DNA of 64,000 nt. Source: an uncultured Parabacteroides sp. Lineage in GTDB: Bacteria > Bacteroidota > Bacteroidia > Bacteroidales > Tannerellaceae. A model generated the notes under the pieces. It worked only from the letters and a program-made list of their open reading frames with translations. It searched no databases and had not been told where the DNA came from. The DNA is taken from positions 1 through 64,000 of the forward strand of contig CALUZV010000013.1 of assembly GCA_944325345.1 (NCBI GenBank). The letters run 5' to 3'. Shown in pieces: positions 1-9,659 of the stretch; the stretch's first letter is position 1; each line of letters starts with the position of its first letter. The position numbers were made by a program, and so were the translations under genes.

Positions 1-2
1 AA

Positions 3-857
3 CTGAAGGCGAACAACGTGAAGCTCGACCTCGAACCCGGCACGTATTACGCCCTGACCTGGGCGGGATTGGACGAAAGCTCTTACGAGTGGCCCCAGCT
101 GACGCCCGGCTCTTCGACCATCCAAGACATCAAGGTGCGCACGCTCCGCAACGCCGACGCGACGCAACCCAATGAGTTAGAACCCCTCTGGCACGCGCTT
201 GACACGCTCGTCATCACCGGCACGGCCCACGAGGACAAAGAAATTTCTCTTGCCAAGAACACGAACAAACTCCGTTTCGTCTTGCAAGACACCGAAGGTT
301 ACAGCATGAACGTCGATGATTTCACCTTCGAAATCACGGCCGACAACGGGTACATGGACTACGACAACACCGTGCTCGACGACCCTCAGATAACCTATCT
401 CCCTTATTATACGGAAAGTATCGACATCGCCTCGGGCAGCGAATCAGACGAGGCCATCGGCAAACCGCTCTCGCAGATGGTCGCCGTCGCCGAAATGAAC
501 ACCATGCGGTTGATGGCGGGCGAAAACTACCGCCTCGTCGTCCGCCACAAGGACTGGGCAGACGATGTCCTCAACATAAATCTCCCGAACTATCTGTTAT
601 TGACGCAGATGGAGGGCCACAACATGTCGGCACAGGAATACCTCGACCGTCAGGATGAATACTCCATCATCTTCTTCCTGACCCCGATCCTCTGTCCCGA
701 CTGTCCCGATCCGGAGCCGGAACCCGAGCCTGAACCAGACCCGGACCCGGATCCCGACCCTGATTATCCTGACCCGCCGCATCCTATCGTGGGCTATGCT
801 TGCTATAAGATACAGGTGAAGGATTGGGTGATAAGGTTGAACAACGGAGAATTGTAA
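3..857 (+). CDS. FimB/Mfa2-type fimbrial anchor, C-terminal part (5' truncated by window)
   Basis: The reading frame is open from the first bases of the window, so the N-terminus (signal peptide and lipobox, if present) lies upstream; the GTG at 18 is internal. The visible part begins with a strand reading LEPGTYYALTWAGLD, typical of the middle of FimB/Mfa2 proteins, which anchor Bacteroidales fimbriae in the outer membrane and limit their length. Near the end lies a linker of alternating Pro with Glu/Asp (about residues 228-260 of the visible part), then a closing strand containing VKDWVIRLNNGEL, which resembles the family's last strand. It precedes a fimbrillin-like lipoprotein and a large T9SS cargo, consistent with a surface-adhesin locus. 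The family call rests on motif likeness only. Confidence 0.6.
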   Translation: MKANNVKLDLEPGTYYALTWAGLDESSYEWPQLTPGSSTIQDIKVRTLRNADATQPNELEPLWHALDTLVITGTAHEDKEISLAKNTNKLRFVLQDTEGYSMNVDDFTFEITADNGYMDYDNTVLDDPQITYLPYYTESIDIASGSESDEAIGKPLSQMVAVAEMNTMRLMAGENYRLVVRHKDWADDVLNINLPNYLLLTQMEGHNMSAQEYLDRQDEYSIIFFLTPILCPDCPDPEPEPEPEPDPDPDPDPDYPDPPHPIVGYACYKIQVKDWVIRLNNGEL

Positions 858-885
858 AATGTATTCCGACCTCGTGGCAACACGA

Positions 886-1003
886 GGTCATAAATAGCCG
901 TAGGTTTTAACCTACGGTACCGATGGACGGAATCGATGGTGTCCGCACACCGTATTCGCACCGTATTTGCACCGTAGGTTGAAACCTACGGCTATTTATG
1001 ACC
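886..1003. repeat. Inverted repeat, two about 33-bp arms
   Basis: The arms at 886-918 and 971-1003 are reverse complements with about two mismatches over 33 positions; the 21 bp at 886-906 and 983-1003 match perfectly. Each arm is itself a small palindrome built on CCGTAGGTT and AACCTACGG. Between the arms sit two 11-bp direct repeats of the type ACCGTATTYGC. A sequence just left of the first arm (about 874-889, GTGGCAACACGAGGTC) resembles part of the 42-bp unit that starts at 1054, so the two repeats are probably related. No gene is visible in 858-1291; the stretch is filled by this element and the 42-bp array. Confidence 0.85.
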
Positions 1004-1053
1004 CTTCATTTCATTGCGGGTCGGAATAGAATATGTTGATTTTGGGGGTTAAA

Positions 1054-1263
1054 CCCCATTCCCGCCCGGTTTTGTGGCAACGCGAGGTCGCAATGCCCCA
1101 TTCCCGCCCGGTTTTGTGGCAACGCGAGGTCGCAACGCCCCATTCCCGCCCGGTTTTGTGGCAACGCGAGGTCGCAACGCCCCATTCCCGCCCGGTTTTG
1201 TGGCAACGCGAGGTCGCAATGCCTCATTCCCGCCCGGTTCCGAGGCAACGCGAGGTCGCAATA
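1054..1263. repeat. Tandem array, 42-bp unit x 5
   Basis: Five head-to-tail copies start at 1054, 1096, 1138, 1180 and 1222. Copies 2-4 are almost identical; copy 5 carries several changes (CGAGG in place of TGTGG). Because 42 is divisible by three, every frame that is open stays open, creating repetitive spurious ORFs on both strands; I reject these as genes. The unit contains CGCGAGGTCGC, a partial palindrome (GCGA..TCGC). The array ends about 28 bp before the start codon of the DUF6261 gene. Confidence 0.9.
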
Positions 1264-1291
1264 TATAAGAACCATTAAACAACGATATAAA

Positions 1292-2209
1292 ATGAATTTG
1301 GAATATGAAAAAGTCGAGACACTAAGTCTCAAGCGTCTCACAAACGCCGAATTTATCTATTTCATCACCCGTGTCGTCGAGCTTCTCGTTGCCATGCAGG
1401 AGAAGGAAGATGAGGGCGATGATGGTGAAGAAGATCTGCCGTCGGTGCAAAGTGCCGAACCGCGTGCTGCGGCAGATGGTGTGCCGGCACTCTACATCCC
1501 CCAGGAGATGATAGATGCCGTGAAGGAAGCCTTGGCCAAGATGCAGAATCTGACGAAGGAATCGCGGGCGAACGCGATAACCAAACAGTTGGAAATCATC
1601 GACCGCCGTCGCGACAGCCTCGCCGCATTCGTGCTGGAAGCTATCAAACGCGCCGCCGATATGTTCTCCGAGGCCGAGGAGTTGGCTTTGGTTCTTGCCC
1701 TGCAAACGGCGATGAAGCCCTACGCGGGAATCGGGAAAGACCCTCAGAAACAGGAGACGGTGAACATCCGTGGCATGGTGGCGGACATCCGCAAGCCGCA
1801 GTTTGCCCCGATAATCACGTCGATGGGCATCGAGACCCAAGTCAATCTGTTGGAAGAAGAAAACGAGCGTTTCGCGCAGTTGGCGTCGCAGCGCAGCCAG
1901 GACGATTCCGACACTAAAAAGTTGGAAACGAACAAGGAATTGCGTGCCCAGCTGACCACGCTCTACAACGCTATCGCCGACCATGCCTTTGCCGCCAACC
2001 TGCTGCACGGCACGGAGGAGACCGCCAATTTCATCAAGGATTTGAATTCGCACATCGAGGATACGGTGGAGGATTACAATCGGCGCGGACCGAATGAGAG
2101 CACGGGCGAAGATGAAAAGCCGACCGAGGAAAATCCGGACACGGAAACCCCGGAAAATCCCGACGAAGAGACGCCGGAGGAGCCGGATGATAGGCCGGTG
2201 GTGCAGTAG
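1292..2209 (+). CDS. DUF6261-like protein of unknown function
   Basis: This 305-residue protein has no signal peptide or membrane segment. It looks mostly alpha-helical, with a start (MNLEYEKVETLSLKRLTNAEF) that resembles the Bacteroidales DUF6261 family: a leading beta-strand, then L-x-x-L-x-N. Residues 36-60 are acidic (EKEDEGDDGEED), and the last 40 residues form a Glu/Pro-rich tail that ends in PVVQ. The same terminal PVVQ after an acidic stretch ends the HU-like DUF4469 protein encoded at 18379-19152. The family's function is unknown to me. The gene follows the 42-bp repeat array, and a large hairpin region lies downstream. Confidence 0.6.
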   Translation: MNLEYEKVETLSLKRLTNAEFIYFITRVVELLVAMQEKEDEGDDGEEDLPSVQSAEPRAAADGVPALYIPQEMIDAVKEALAKMQNLTKESRANAITKQLEIIDRRRDSLAAFVLEAIKRAADMFSEAEELALVLALQTAMKPYAGIGKDPQKQETVNIRGMVADIRKPQFAPIITSMGIETQVNLLEEENERFAQLASQRSQDDSDTKKLETNKELRAQLTTLYNAIADHAFAANLLHGTEETANFIKDLNSHIEDTVEDYNRRGPNESTGEDEKPTEENPDTETPENPDEETPEEPDDRPVVQ

Positions 2210-2243
2210 CAATTGACAATTCTGATCCCATTCCGACCCCATT

Positions 2244-2392
2244 TCGACCCCATCCCCCCTTCGCAGGGGAAGAGTTCAGATACTATCAGATAGTATTTGT
2301 GGGTGCCAGACTGTTAGGTGCAAGTCTTCTAACTGCACTCTTCCCCTAAGTTAGGGGAAGTCCCCCGCAGGGGGGGATGGGGTCGGGGATGG
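2244..2392. repeat. Large imperfect inverted repeat with nested palindrome
   Basis: The left arm (about 2244-2275, containing CGACCCCATCCCCCC and AGGGGAAGAGT) is mirrored by the right arm (about 2338-2392, containing ACTCTTCCCCT and GGGGGGATGGGGTCG). The right arm has an extra internal palindrome, CTAAGTTAG. In the loop lies ATACTATCAGATAGTAT (2279-2295), a perfect 8-bp inverted repeat with a 1-nt centre. Transcribed from the + strand, this would fold into a long multi-branched hairpin between the DUF6261 gene and the lipoprotein gene; no T-run marks it as a plain terminator. Confidence 0.7.
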
Positions 2393-2458
2393 GGTATGTA
2401 CGACGGGTAAGAATAGAATATAAAAACAAGAAACGAACAAACATTAAATAAAAGGAAT

Positions 2459-4012
2459 ATGAAATACAAGCAAATATGGAAGACCGCAGCATCTTGTCTG
2501 GTGGCTGCCCTGATGTTCCCCTCTTGCTCGGATGACGAAGGCGGCAGGGGCGATGTGCAAGATGATAGATACCGCACGCTGATGATTACCTTGAATAGCT
2601 TGGGGAGTCCGGAGATGGGGACGAGGGCGGAAAATGATGTGGTAAATCCTGATTATGATGACGAATTCGACGAGCATTTTATTTCCCGCTACTGGCTCTT
2701 GGTCTTGAAGCAGGATGCTGAAAGCAAAAAATTTAAGGTGGATCGTGTTATTGATTCCGAGGACCCGGAATATATCGTTCCCGATAATACAAACGACAAT
2801 TCGGAGACGGAGCTTGGCGTAGAGGTCGAGGTTGGCCAGACTTACCGATTCTATGCGCTGGCGAATCTTGATGGGCTGGCAAATGGAGATGATGTTATTG
2901 CTGCCATAAATGCCTTGAAGGCCGGAGATCCTTTCTACCCAACTAAGATTCTCAGTGCCACAGACCAAACTATCTATGCTACCGTAAAAGATATGTCGAA
3001 ATACCCGAAGGATGGGCAGAGCTATATCCCGATGACGAGCTATGGGTACGACGAAACGATAACTTCTTCAACAACGCGTTTGACGGATGACGAAGGAAAG
3101 CCGGAATCGATTGCGTTGATTCGTCTGGTGGGGAAGGCTACAGTTTCTATCGATAACCTGACGGGGAAAGCAGTTAAACTCTCAAGCCTGACTATGCAGC
3201 CGATGCGTAAGGGTGATATTTTCTTATTCCCTTATGATGTGGCCGCCGATACTCGATACCTTTTGGATGAGGAAATGAGTGAAATATATCCTCCGGCATT
3301 TGGAGAATCTAAAGGTGAACCTTATGATATCGAGTTTGTCGAAAACGAAGTTTCTATTCCAGCAAATACGAAAAAGGAAGATATAGTTTATAGTTATTTG
3401 CCGGAAACAAGTTGGGATGATAATGCAGATTTGACGGTTACTTCAAAGGTTACAGACCGAAATCCGTATCCGCAAAGTATTCATACAAGTTTTGTTCGTC
3501 GTAACGACTGGATAAGGATTCCCATGCAGATTACTCCTATTACAGCAGAGTTTACAGTCAAGCAAGAACACATGCCGATTGGAGGAATTCCGGCAGAAAT
3601 AGGATTCCCGGCATACGAGGTAAATATTCCAATTATTTCTTGTACGACGGACCATGCAGGAAAGGTAACAATAACTTATACGATAAAGGATGAGGAAAAG
3701 CTTTTCACAAGCCCGACGATTTCATATAGACCGGCAGAATTTGATCCGACCGCTGAATATACACATGCTACAATTCTTAAAAATGATAACGACGTGCTAT
3801 ATGAATTGACGGAAGGCGACGAAATCTATTTATCGGGGGATGGAACGCTCACCGGTACTTTGGAATTGACCGTGCAGGAATTGGCAAATACTTCTTCTGC
3901 TCAAGTCCAGCTTTTGATCGTAATAGCCGAAAGCGGAGAGACTGGACCGGATAGCAAACGCTTGGCTATCCCCTACACGATTAATCTTACATATAAGAAT
4001 AAAGAAAATTAG
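2459..4012 (+). CDS. Fimbrillin-like lipoprotein
   Basis: The 517-residue product starts MKYKQIWKTAASCLVAALMFPSC, a signal peptide whose likely lipidated Cys is residue 23 (FPSC, followed by SDDE, compatible with outer-membrane or surface sorting). After it come TRAEND and strands such as QTYRFYALANLDGL and SFVRRNDWIRIPM, which resemble the fimbrillin fold (a Y.YAVANI-like strand, then an RN-x-x-Y-like strand). I infer a fimbrial or adhesin subunit. The stop codon TAG (4010-4012) overlaps a GGAGG ribosome site (4012-4016) serving the next gene, so the two are probably co-translated. Codons are more AT-rich than in downstream housekeeping genes. It could also be another Mfa-like accessory subunit. 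Confidence 0.5.
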   Translation: MKYKQIWKTAASCLVAALMFPSCSDDEGGRGDVQDDRYRTLMITLNSLGSPEMGTRAENDVVNPDYDDEFDEHFISRYWLLVLKQDAESKKFKVDRVIDSEDPEYIVPDNTNDNSETELGVEVEVGQTYRFYALANLDGLANGDDVIAAINALKAGDPFYPTKILSATDQTIYATVKDMSKYPKDGQSYIPMTSYGYDETITSSTTRLTDDEGKPESIALIRLVGKATVSIDNLTGKAVKLSSLTMQPMRKGDIFLFPYDVAADTRYLLDEEMSEIYPPAFGESKGEPYDIEFVENEVSIPANTKKEDIVYSYLPETSWDDNADLTVTSKVTDRNPYPQSIHTSFVRRNDWIRIPMQITPITAEFTVKQEHMPIGGIPAEIGFPAYEVNIPIISCTTDHAGKVTITYTIKDEEKLFTSPTISYRPAEFDPTAEYTHATILKNDNDVLYELTEGDEIYLSGDGTLTGTLELTVQELANTSSAQVQLLIVIAESGETGPDSKRLAIPYTINLTYKNKEN

Positions 4013-4016
4013 GAGG
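4012..4016 (+). promoter_or_regulatory. Strong GGAGG ribosome-binding site overlapping upstream stop
   Basis: GGAGG shares its first G with the TAG stop of the lipoprotein gene and lies 7 nt before ATG 4024. Strong Shine-Dalgarno sites are uncommon in this phylum, so this one supports the chosen start and translational coupling. Confidence 0.7.
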
Positions 4017-4023
4017 ACACAAT

Positions 4024-7000
4024 ATGGAAAAGCGAATACAAAAAGACAGTTGGTTGAGAAAGATATGGACGCTGGCGGTCGTCGGGGTGATGGCGGTTGT
4101 CGGGGCGGGGAGTGCCTGGGGGCAGACGACGATTAATCCAGCTTCTAATAGGGATACTGTACATACAAGGACAGAGATAATTTATGTAGATGGTTCTCGG
4201 GAATTGTATATTCCGGAGTTGAGGATTAATGATGCAAGTTTTTCTTATAATAGAGATTATGCTTGGTATGTACATTGGTATGGAGCGAAGGGTTCTATTG
4301 CAGGTAAGAATATAAATATAGATAAACCAACTGCAGAAGCTCGAGGTGGTGCAGTTCGAGGAGGAAATTATAAAACGGATTTGCGTTCGGCAACCGATGG
4401 GTTGTGGTGGTATGAAGGTCATGGTACAAAGGATACAAATGCACCTACTGGTAATTTGAGTCAAGAACAATCGAATGGTCAATATTTACATTTGGCTAGT
4501 TGCGCATCAACGATTACTTATACGGAACCAAGTGGAGGATTAACCGGTGAAGATGTATTAATTTGTGATGTTAGTAATTATAGAGATTATAATTTATCGG
4601 GAAATACCTTTCAAGAACCTACTTTATTAAAGCGATACAAATATATTATTCGTTCGGCTGAAGAATGTGCAACGAAATTGAAAAGTGGGCCATTAGAAAC
4701 CTATAATATAGACTATCCTATTAGAAGTGCTTCGAGTATAAACTTTTCAATGCTTTCTTTGCCTCAGAATTATTTTTGGTATGAGGGTAGTTCTTTGGTT
4801 TCTGCTTCAGGATTTCAGTATAGAATAGGGACTGTGGGTGCTTTTACAGATTTCCCTGCAAATCAGCCGCAAGTTGTGACAATAAATTTGTCCTCTTATA
4901 CGTCAGAATCAGTAACAGTTTATGTAAGAGCAACAAATGGTAGTGAAAATCGTCCGATTTTGGCTACTTATACATTTAATCCTACATCAGGAACAGAATT
5001 TGTTTTAGAGGACTATGTTTCTGATAATAGAAAACCGGAAAATGATAAAGATATGTATGAATTGATTGGTTCTGTTGATTTTGACCAAGATAATCGTGTC
5101 TCAAGTTTAACGGCTGCAAATTATCAAGATAATATTGCATATAGTCCAATGGAGCAGAGTGAAACCGTTTATGGCTTTTTATATCCCAATACACCGTCTA
5201 TGAGATCTTATCTTACTCCATCCCAAAATCAATATGGATTATACAGAAGTGCAAATGTAGGCAGTATTTCAACAAATTCGGTAGCAATTAGTGGAAAGAC
5301 ATATAGATGGATCCCCCCTTTGATGAATGGATCTTATGCGGGAGAAAATTGGGTGTTATATGACCGGACTTGGGAGAAAGGGGGCAAAGAGTATGGTTTC
5401 TTCTATTATATAGATGCTTCAGATGATCCGGGAACATTGGTCAATGTACCGATAGATGGTACGCTGTGTGGATATACAGAATTAGTTGTAACGGCATGGG
5501 TGGCTGATATGACCAGACCATCGGATTCTCCTCTACCTCCTAATATTAATTTGATATTGAAAGGATATGATATTAATGATAATGAGAATGAAGTGGTATT
5601 ACATCAGTTTACTTCAGGGAATGCTTGGACGCAGGGAGATCCTAACAATTATTTGATGAAATGGCAGCAACTCTGCTATCGAATCACTTTGACTGAGTAT
5701 GATATAGAAAACTACCATAATTTCCACCTCGAAGTCCAAAACAACGAGCCGCATACGGATGGTGCCGATTATGCAATCGATGACGTATGTATCTACAAAA
5801 CGAAACCAAATATCCGGGTAGCTCGTAAAGATGAGTGCGATGCTTCAACTTTGACAGTAAGTTCAGATTATGGGACACTGTTGAGAAACATGGGATGGAA
5901 AGTTGGGCAAGATGTTCCGAATACAGTGAGCAGACCGGATAGTATGCAACAATATAATTATGGCTTTCCGGAAGGGGCAGAAAGAAATAAGTATGGAAAT
6001 ATTTATTTCGCCTTTTTGGAAGGACTGAAGGAAGTTGAGCATGAAGATGGAAGTACAGAGTTGATTGTTGGTACAGATGGCACAGATTTGTCGTATGAAG
6101 CGAAGGACAAATTGGATGAAGATATAAAACCTATAGTGGTTGAAGACGGCGAATATCGCTGGGTACGTGTCAATCGAAGTTTGACCAATCCTTCTTATCA
6201 ATCGGTCTATTCCTATCGTGTGGTGATAAGTACGGATATTAGTCAATTGCCAGACAATGAAGCGGACGCTTTGGCTCAAGAGAAGATATGGAATTTCCAA
6301 GCGGTATTGGATTTTAATGCCGATACGGAAAGAGTCTGGGCCACTAATAGGGCAGATAAAGATGAAATACCTAAGTCTATAGATATTAAAGAAGATGGAA
6401 CGATTACAACGGCCGGTGATGGCTTGATTAAGGCAAATAAACTTACGGTGAATAATATTGCTAATGAGGATAATAATGATTTATACATAAAGTTAGGTGA
6501 GGAGCTTTACAAGTATTTGCAAATTCCCCGTATGCGTTGTCCATGGCATACTACCGAGAATGGGGTAGAGCGGCTTAATCTGTATGAAATGGATGTAACC
6601 GTTACCGACTTAATGTATGTAGGCGAGGAGTACGGACAGGATGCAAGTGGGAATCCGCTAACTGCAAGTGGTAAGTACCATGTGATGTTGTTCTCGGCTA
6701 ATCAGATTAATAATTATGCGAATCCGACGGAAGTAGGAGAAGATGTTGTAGCAAGCCCTTGTGCTCTGATTTCTCCGTTTGAAGTCCAGCCTTCAGCAAC
6801 GATACTTGTTCGGACAACATCGGATGACAATACCGCAATCTGTTTAGGTACGCTGAAAAAGATAACGGCAGAATTGAACTTCTATGAAGATAAAGGAGGC
6901 AAAGATGTGCCGACGGAAGCTCCTACAGATTTGGATTATGTATTCGATTGGTATTTGGGTTCAAGAGCAGATTATGATGCGATTGAAGAGAAATATAATT

Positions 7001-9594
7001 TCACGGTGAAGAATGCAATAGTGGATTATCGAGAAAAAACTCAGAATACGACTAAATCTTTTAAAAGAGAAGATTTGAAATCATGGTCGCCGAGCAATTC
7101 TGATATGAAAAGAGTACTTGAATCTCTTTTTGATCAAGAATTATTATTGACAGGAACAACACCGGGTGAAGCCTTTGATTTGAGAATAGAGCAAGAACAA
7201 ATTGTTGCGATGCCTTATGTTCAGAAAGGATATAGTGTGGGAGATAAGACGTATATCTATTGTACGGAAGAGACCAATGTCGATTTACGAGTATCGGATA
7301 ATATGATACCGGAGTTGCATTTGGGATTCCCTGATGTTTCTTATCCTTTCAAGGGAGAAGTGCCTTTGCGTTTAGGTCATGTGAATATGGGGCAAACGAT
7401 ACCTTTGACTATTCCTGTACGGAAAGGTTTTACTGATACAATGGCCGGAGATAAATTGGGTAAGCCGACCACGGGTGCGACAGTATCGATAGAAATAACT
7501 CCGAATACCTATAAAGATGTTGGTGTATTGAATAAACTGGAGATTTCTAAAAATGCTCAGAATGCAACCATAGAGATTGCTTTCAATGATGATGCTAAGA
7601 CTGTTTTGTTGGAAGGAGAGCAATATGAATTGTTTATACCGTTTATCCAATATCAAGGTAACAGCCTCTTGACCGACGAATGCGACGGTTTGATTTCGTT
7701 GCCTGTAAAGATCGTCCCCGAATACCTAACCTGGAAAGGTAAGGCGACTGACCTTTGGCAGAGCGATATGGAAAACTGGACGATTTCGACCAGCGAGGAA
7801 TTGTATAACAAGGTTTCCAATGCAAATCCAACACGGTCTTATTCTCCGTTGTACTTTACGAAGATAACGATACCGGCAGGGGAGGAATTGCAGTTGAATA
7901 CCCCAGTATATACCAATAAAGTTTTGACTTGGGATTCTGCTGATGATAAAGACGATGTGTTCCGTTATGATATGGCGGTGAACAATACCGGCACGGATAA
8001 AGCCATAGAAGTTGTTCCTTATTATATTAATGATATAGAACAAATCTACTTCAAACCGAACGCAACCCTCCTGAACCAGCATCGCCTGACTTACGACAAG
8101 GCATGGGTGGAATTTGAGATGACACCGGGTGATGATTATTGGATGGCATCGCCGCTGAAAGAAGTATATGCTGGAGATATGTATGCGCCGACAAGCGGAG
8201 GGCAGCAGAATACAGAGGCGTTTACCCCGATAAAGTATGATAGCGACAAGAACGACCGCTGGAATCCGGCATTCTATCAGAAGGCGTGGAATAGATGTGT
8301 TACTTATGCCGATGCGGAAAGTGATGGAGATGCAACATCTACAGTTACAGTCGAAGCGGTTAAATCAAACTGGAGCGTTGAGTATAATAATACGACAACT
8401 CCTTATTCAATAGGTAAAGGCTTTTATCTAAGAGTAGAAGATGAAGATGCAACAGAGAATACGGTAATGGTTCGTTTGCCTAAGAACGATGAACATTATA
8501 CGTATGAGACTCGTGTGGCTGATGGTATTAATAATGTAGATACAAAGAGGCATCAGAAGAATCTGGCAGATTTGGATACCGACGGCTCCATGACCCTCGA
8601 CCTCTCCACTGTCGATAACGACGGCGACCACTTCTTGATTGGTAATCCGTATATGGCTTATTTGGATATGAGTGCCTTCTTAGGAGCAAATACAAATGTA
8701 TTGGCAAATAAATATTGGACAGTAGATGGTAATAAGGGCGTAATCGTAGGCACGCCGGATGTAGTATGGCCTGATGGAAGCGAATTAACAAGCGGCTATA
8801 TCGCCCCGATGCAAGCCTTCTTCGTAGAGCGAGTTGGTTATGATCCAAATGCTACGAAGGCCGACGGAGAAACAACAGAAACAAAGAAAGTTACATTCAA
8901 TGCTTCTATGACAGTTTCAGCAACAACGGCAACCAACACCGAAACAAAAGCCTTCGCCGCAACGAACCCTGTCCTGACCCTGACTGCATCGAGCAAACAG
9001 GGACAGAGCCGCGCCGCTGTCGTGCAGAAGTCCGACGCTTCAAATCAATACGAAGCCGACAAGGATGCCGTTGCCCTCTTGGATTCGGAAATTGACGCAC
9101 CGATGGCTTACACCATAGCAGGCAATTATGCTGCTGCCGTCAATGCTATCCACGACTACAAGAATGTGCCGCTCGGCGTCTATGCCAAGGACGGCGAAGA
9201 GGTGGAACTGAGCATCGAAGGCGCGTCGCAACTTGTCAGTCCGCTTTACCTCTACGATGCCGTAACGCGCAGTACGACACCGATAGACGGCGATAGCTTC
9301 ACCCTCAATCTGACAGGCAGCAGCCATGGGCGCTACTTCCTGACGACCGACGAAGGCATCAAGGCAGAAGGCGACATCCGCATCTACTCGCCGGCAGACG
9401 GGCAACTGATCATCGCCTCCACGCCGTCCGACCGGCTGAAGCAAGTGCAAGTCTATGACCTGAACGGGCGCATGGTCGAGAGCCGGCAGAACGTAGGCAC
9501 GGCGACCTGCCAACTCTACGTCCCGGGCGGAATCTATATCGTCCGCGTCCAGAGCGAGCAAGGCGAGGCGCAGGCGAAGCTGAAGATAAAATAG
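4024..9594 (+). CDS. Giant secreted protein with T9SS type A sorting domain
   Basis: This 1,856-residue protein has an N-terminal signal peptide (charged start, hydrophobic LAVVGVMAVVGAG, cleavage after about SAWG). Its C-terminus is a type A T9SS sorting domain of about 75 residues: IRIYSPADGQLIIAS, VQVYDLNGRMV, then GGIYIVRVQ and a final KLKIK. It should be exported by Sec, moved across the outer membrane by T9SS and attached to the surface. The middle is beta-rich with no enzyme motif that I recognise. Base composition changes within the gene: most of 4140-8560 uses A/T-ending codons, whereas short blocks (about 7660-7760 and 8575-8640) and 8900-9594 are GC-rich. A GGAGG site 7 nt upstream and overlap with the previous stop indicate an operon. 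Confidence 0.8.
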   Translation: MEKRIQKDSWLRKIWTLAVVGVMAVVGAGSAWGQTTINPASNRDTVHTRTEIIYVDGSRELYIPELRINDASFSYNRDYAWYVHWYGAKGSIAGKNINIDKPTAEARGGAVRGGNYKTDLRSATDGLWWYEGHGTKDTNAPTGNLSQEQSNGQYLHLASCASTITYTEPSGGLTGEDVLICDVSNYRDYNLSGNTFQEPTLLKRYKYIIRSAEECATKLKSGPLETYNIDYPIRSASSINFSMLSLPQNYFWYEGSSLVSASGFQYRIGTVGAFTDFPANQPQVVTINLSSYTSESVTVYVRATNGSENRPILATYTFNPTSGTEFVLEDYVSDNRKPENDKDMYELIGSVDFDQDNRVSSLTAANYQDNIAYSPMEQSETVYGFLYPNTPSMRSYLTPSQNQYGLYRSANVGSISTNSVAISGKTYRWIPPLMNGSYAGENWVLYDRTWEKGGKEYGFFYYIDASDDPGTLVNVPIDGTLCGYTELVVTAWVADMTRPSDSPLPPNINLILKGYDINDNENEVVLHQFTSGNAWTQGDPNNYLMKWQQLCYRITLTEYDIENYHNFHLEVQNNEPHTDGADYAIDDVCIYKTKPNIRVARKDECDASTLTVSSDYGTLLRNMGWKVGQDVPNTVSRPDSMQQYNYGFPEGAERNKYGNIYFAFLEGLKEVEHEDGSTELIVGTDGTDLSYEAKDKLDEDIKPIVVEDGEYRWVRVNRSLTNPSYQSVYSYRVVISTDISQLPDNEADALAQEKIWNFQAVLDFNADTERVWATNRADKDEIPKSIDIKEDGTITTAGDGLIKANKLTVNNIANEDNNDLYIKLGEELYKYLQIPRMRCPWHTTENGVERLNLYEMDVTVTDLMYVGEEYGQDASGNPLTASGKYHVMLFSANQINNYANPTEVGEDVVASPCALISPFEVQPSATILVRTTSDDNTAICLGTLKKITAELNFYEDKGGKDVPTEAPTDLDYVFDWYLGSRADYDAIEEKYNFTVKNAIVDYREKTQNTTKSFKREDLKSWSPSNSDMKRVLESLFDQELLLTGTTPGEAFDLRIEQEQIVAMPYVQKGYSVGDKTYIYCTEETNVDLRVSDNMIPELHLGFPDVSYPFKGEVPLRLGHVNMGQTIPLTIPVRKGFTDTMAGDKLGKPTTGATVSIEITPNTYKDVGVLNKLEISKNAQNATIEIAFNDDAKTVLLEGEQYELFIPFIQYQGNSLLTDECDGLISLPVKIVPEYLTWKGKATDLWQSDMENWTISTSEELYNKVSNANPTRSYSPLYFTKITIPAGEELQLNTPVYTNKVLTWDSADDKDDVFRYDMAVNNTGTDKAIEVVPYYINDIEQIYFKPNATLLNQHRLTYDKAWVEFEMTPGDDYWMASPLKEVYAGDMYAPTSGGQQNTEAFTPIKYDSDKNDRWNPAFYQKAWNRCVTYADAESDGDATSTVTVEAVKSNWSVEYNNTTTPYSIGKGFYLRVEDEDATENTVMVRLPKNDEHYTYETRVADGINNVDTKRHQKNLADLDTDGSMTLDLSTVDNDGDHFLIGNPYMAYLDMSAFLGANTNVLANKYWTVDGNKGVIVGTPDVVWPDGSELTSGYIAPMQAFFVERVGYDPNATKADGETTETKKVTFNASMTVSATTATNTETKAFAATNPVLTLTASSKQGQSRAAVVQKSDASNQYEADKDAVALLDSEIDAPMAYTIAGNYAAAVNAIHDYKNVPLGVYAKDGEEVELSIEGASQLVSPLYLYDAVTRSTTPIDGDSFTLNLTGSSHGRYFLTTDEGIKAEGDIRIYSPADGQLIIASTPSDRLKQVQVYDLNGRMVESRQNVGTATCQLYVPGGIYIVRVQSEQGEAQAKLKIK

Positions 9595-9659
9595 TTGTTG
9601 GGAAACAACTCGTTTCTTTTCGCGCGAAAGAACCTAATTGTTTTTTAAGTTTTGTAGAA

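Noticed and set aside
1006..1341. Repetitive ORFs on both strands with 14-residue repeats
   Set aside because: They arise because the 42-bp repeat is divisible by three; no ribosome site, and the repeats fit the non-coding array pattern seen at eight other sites.
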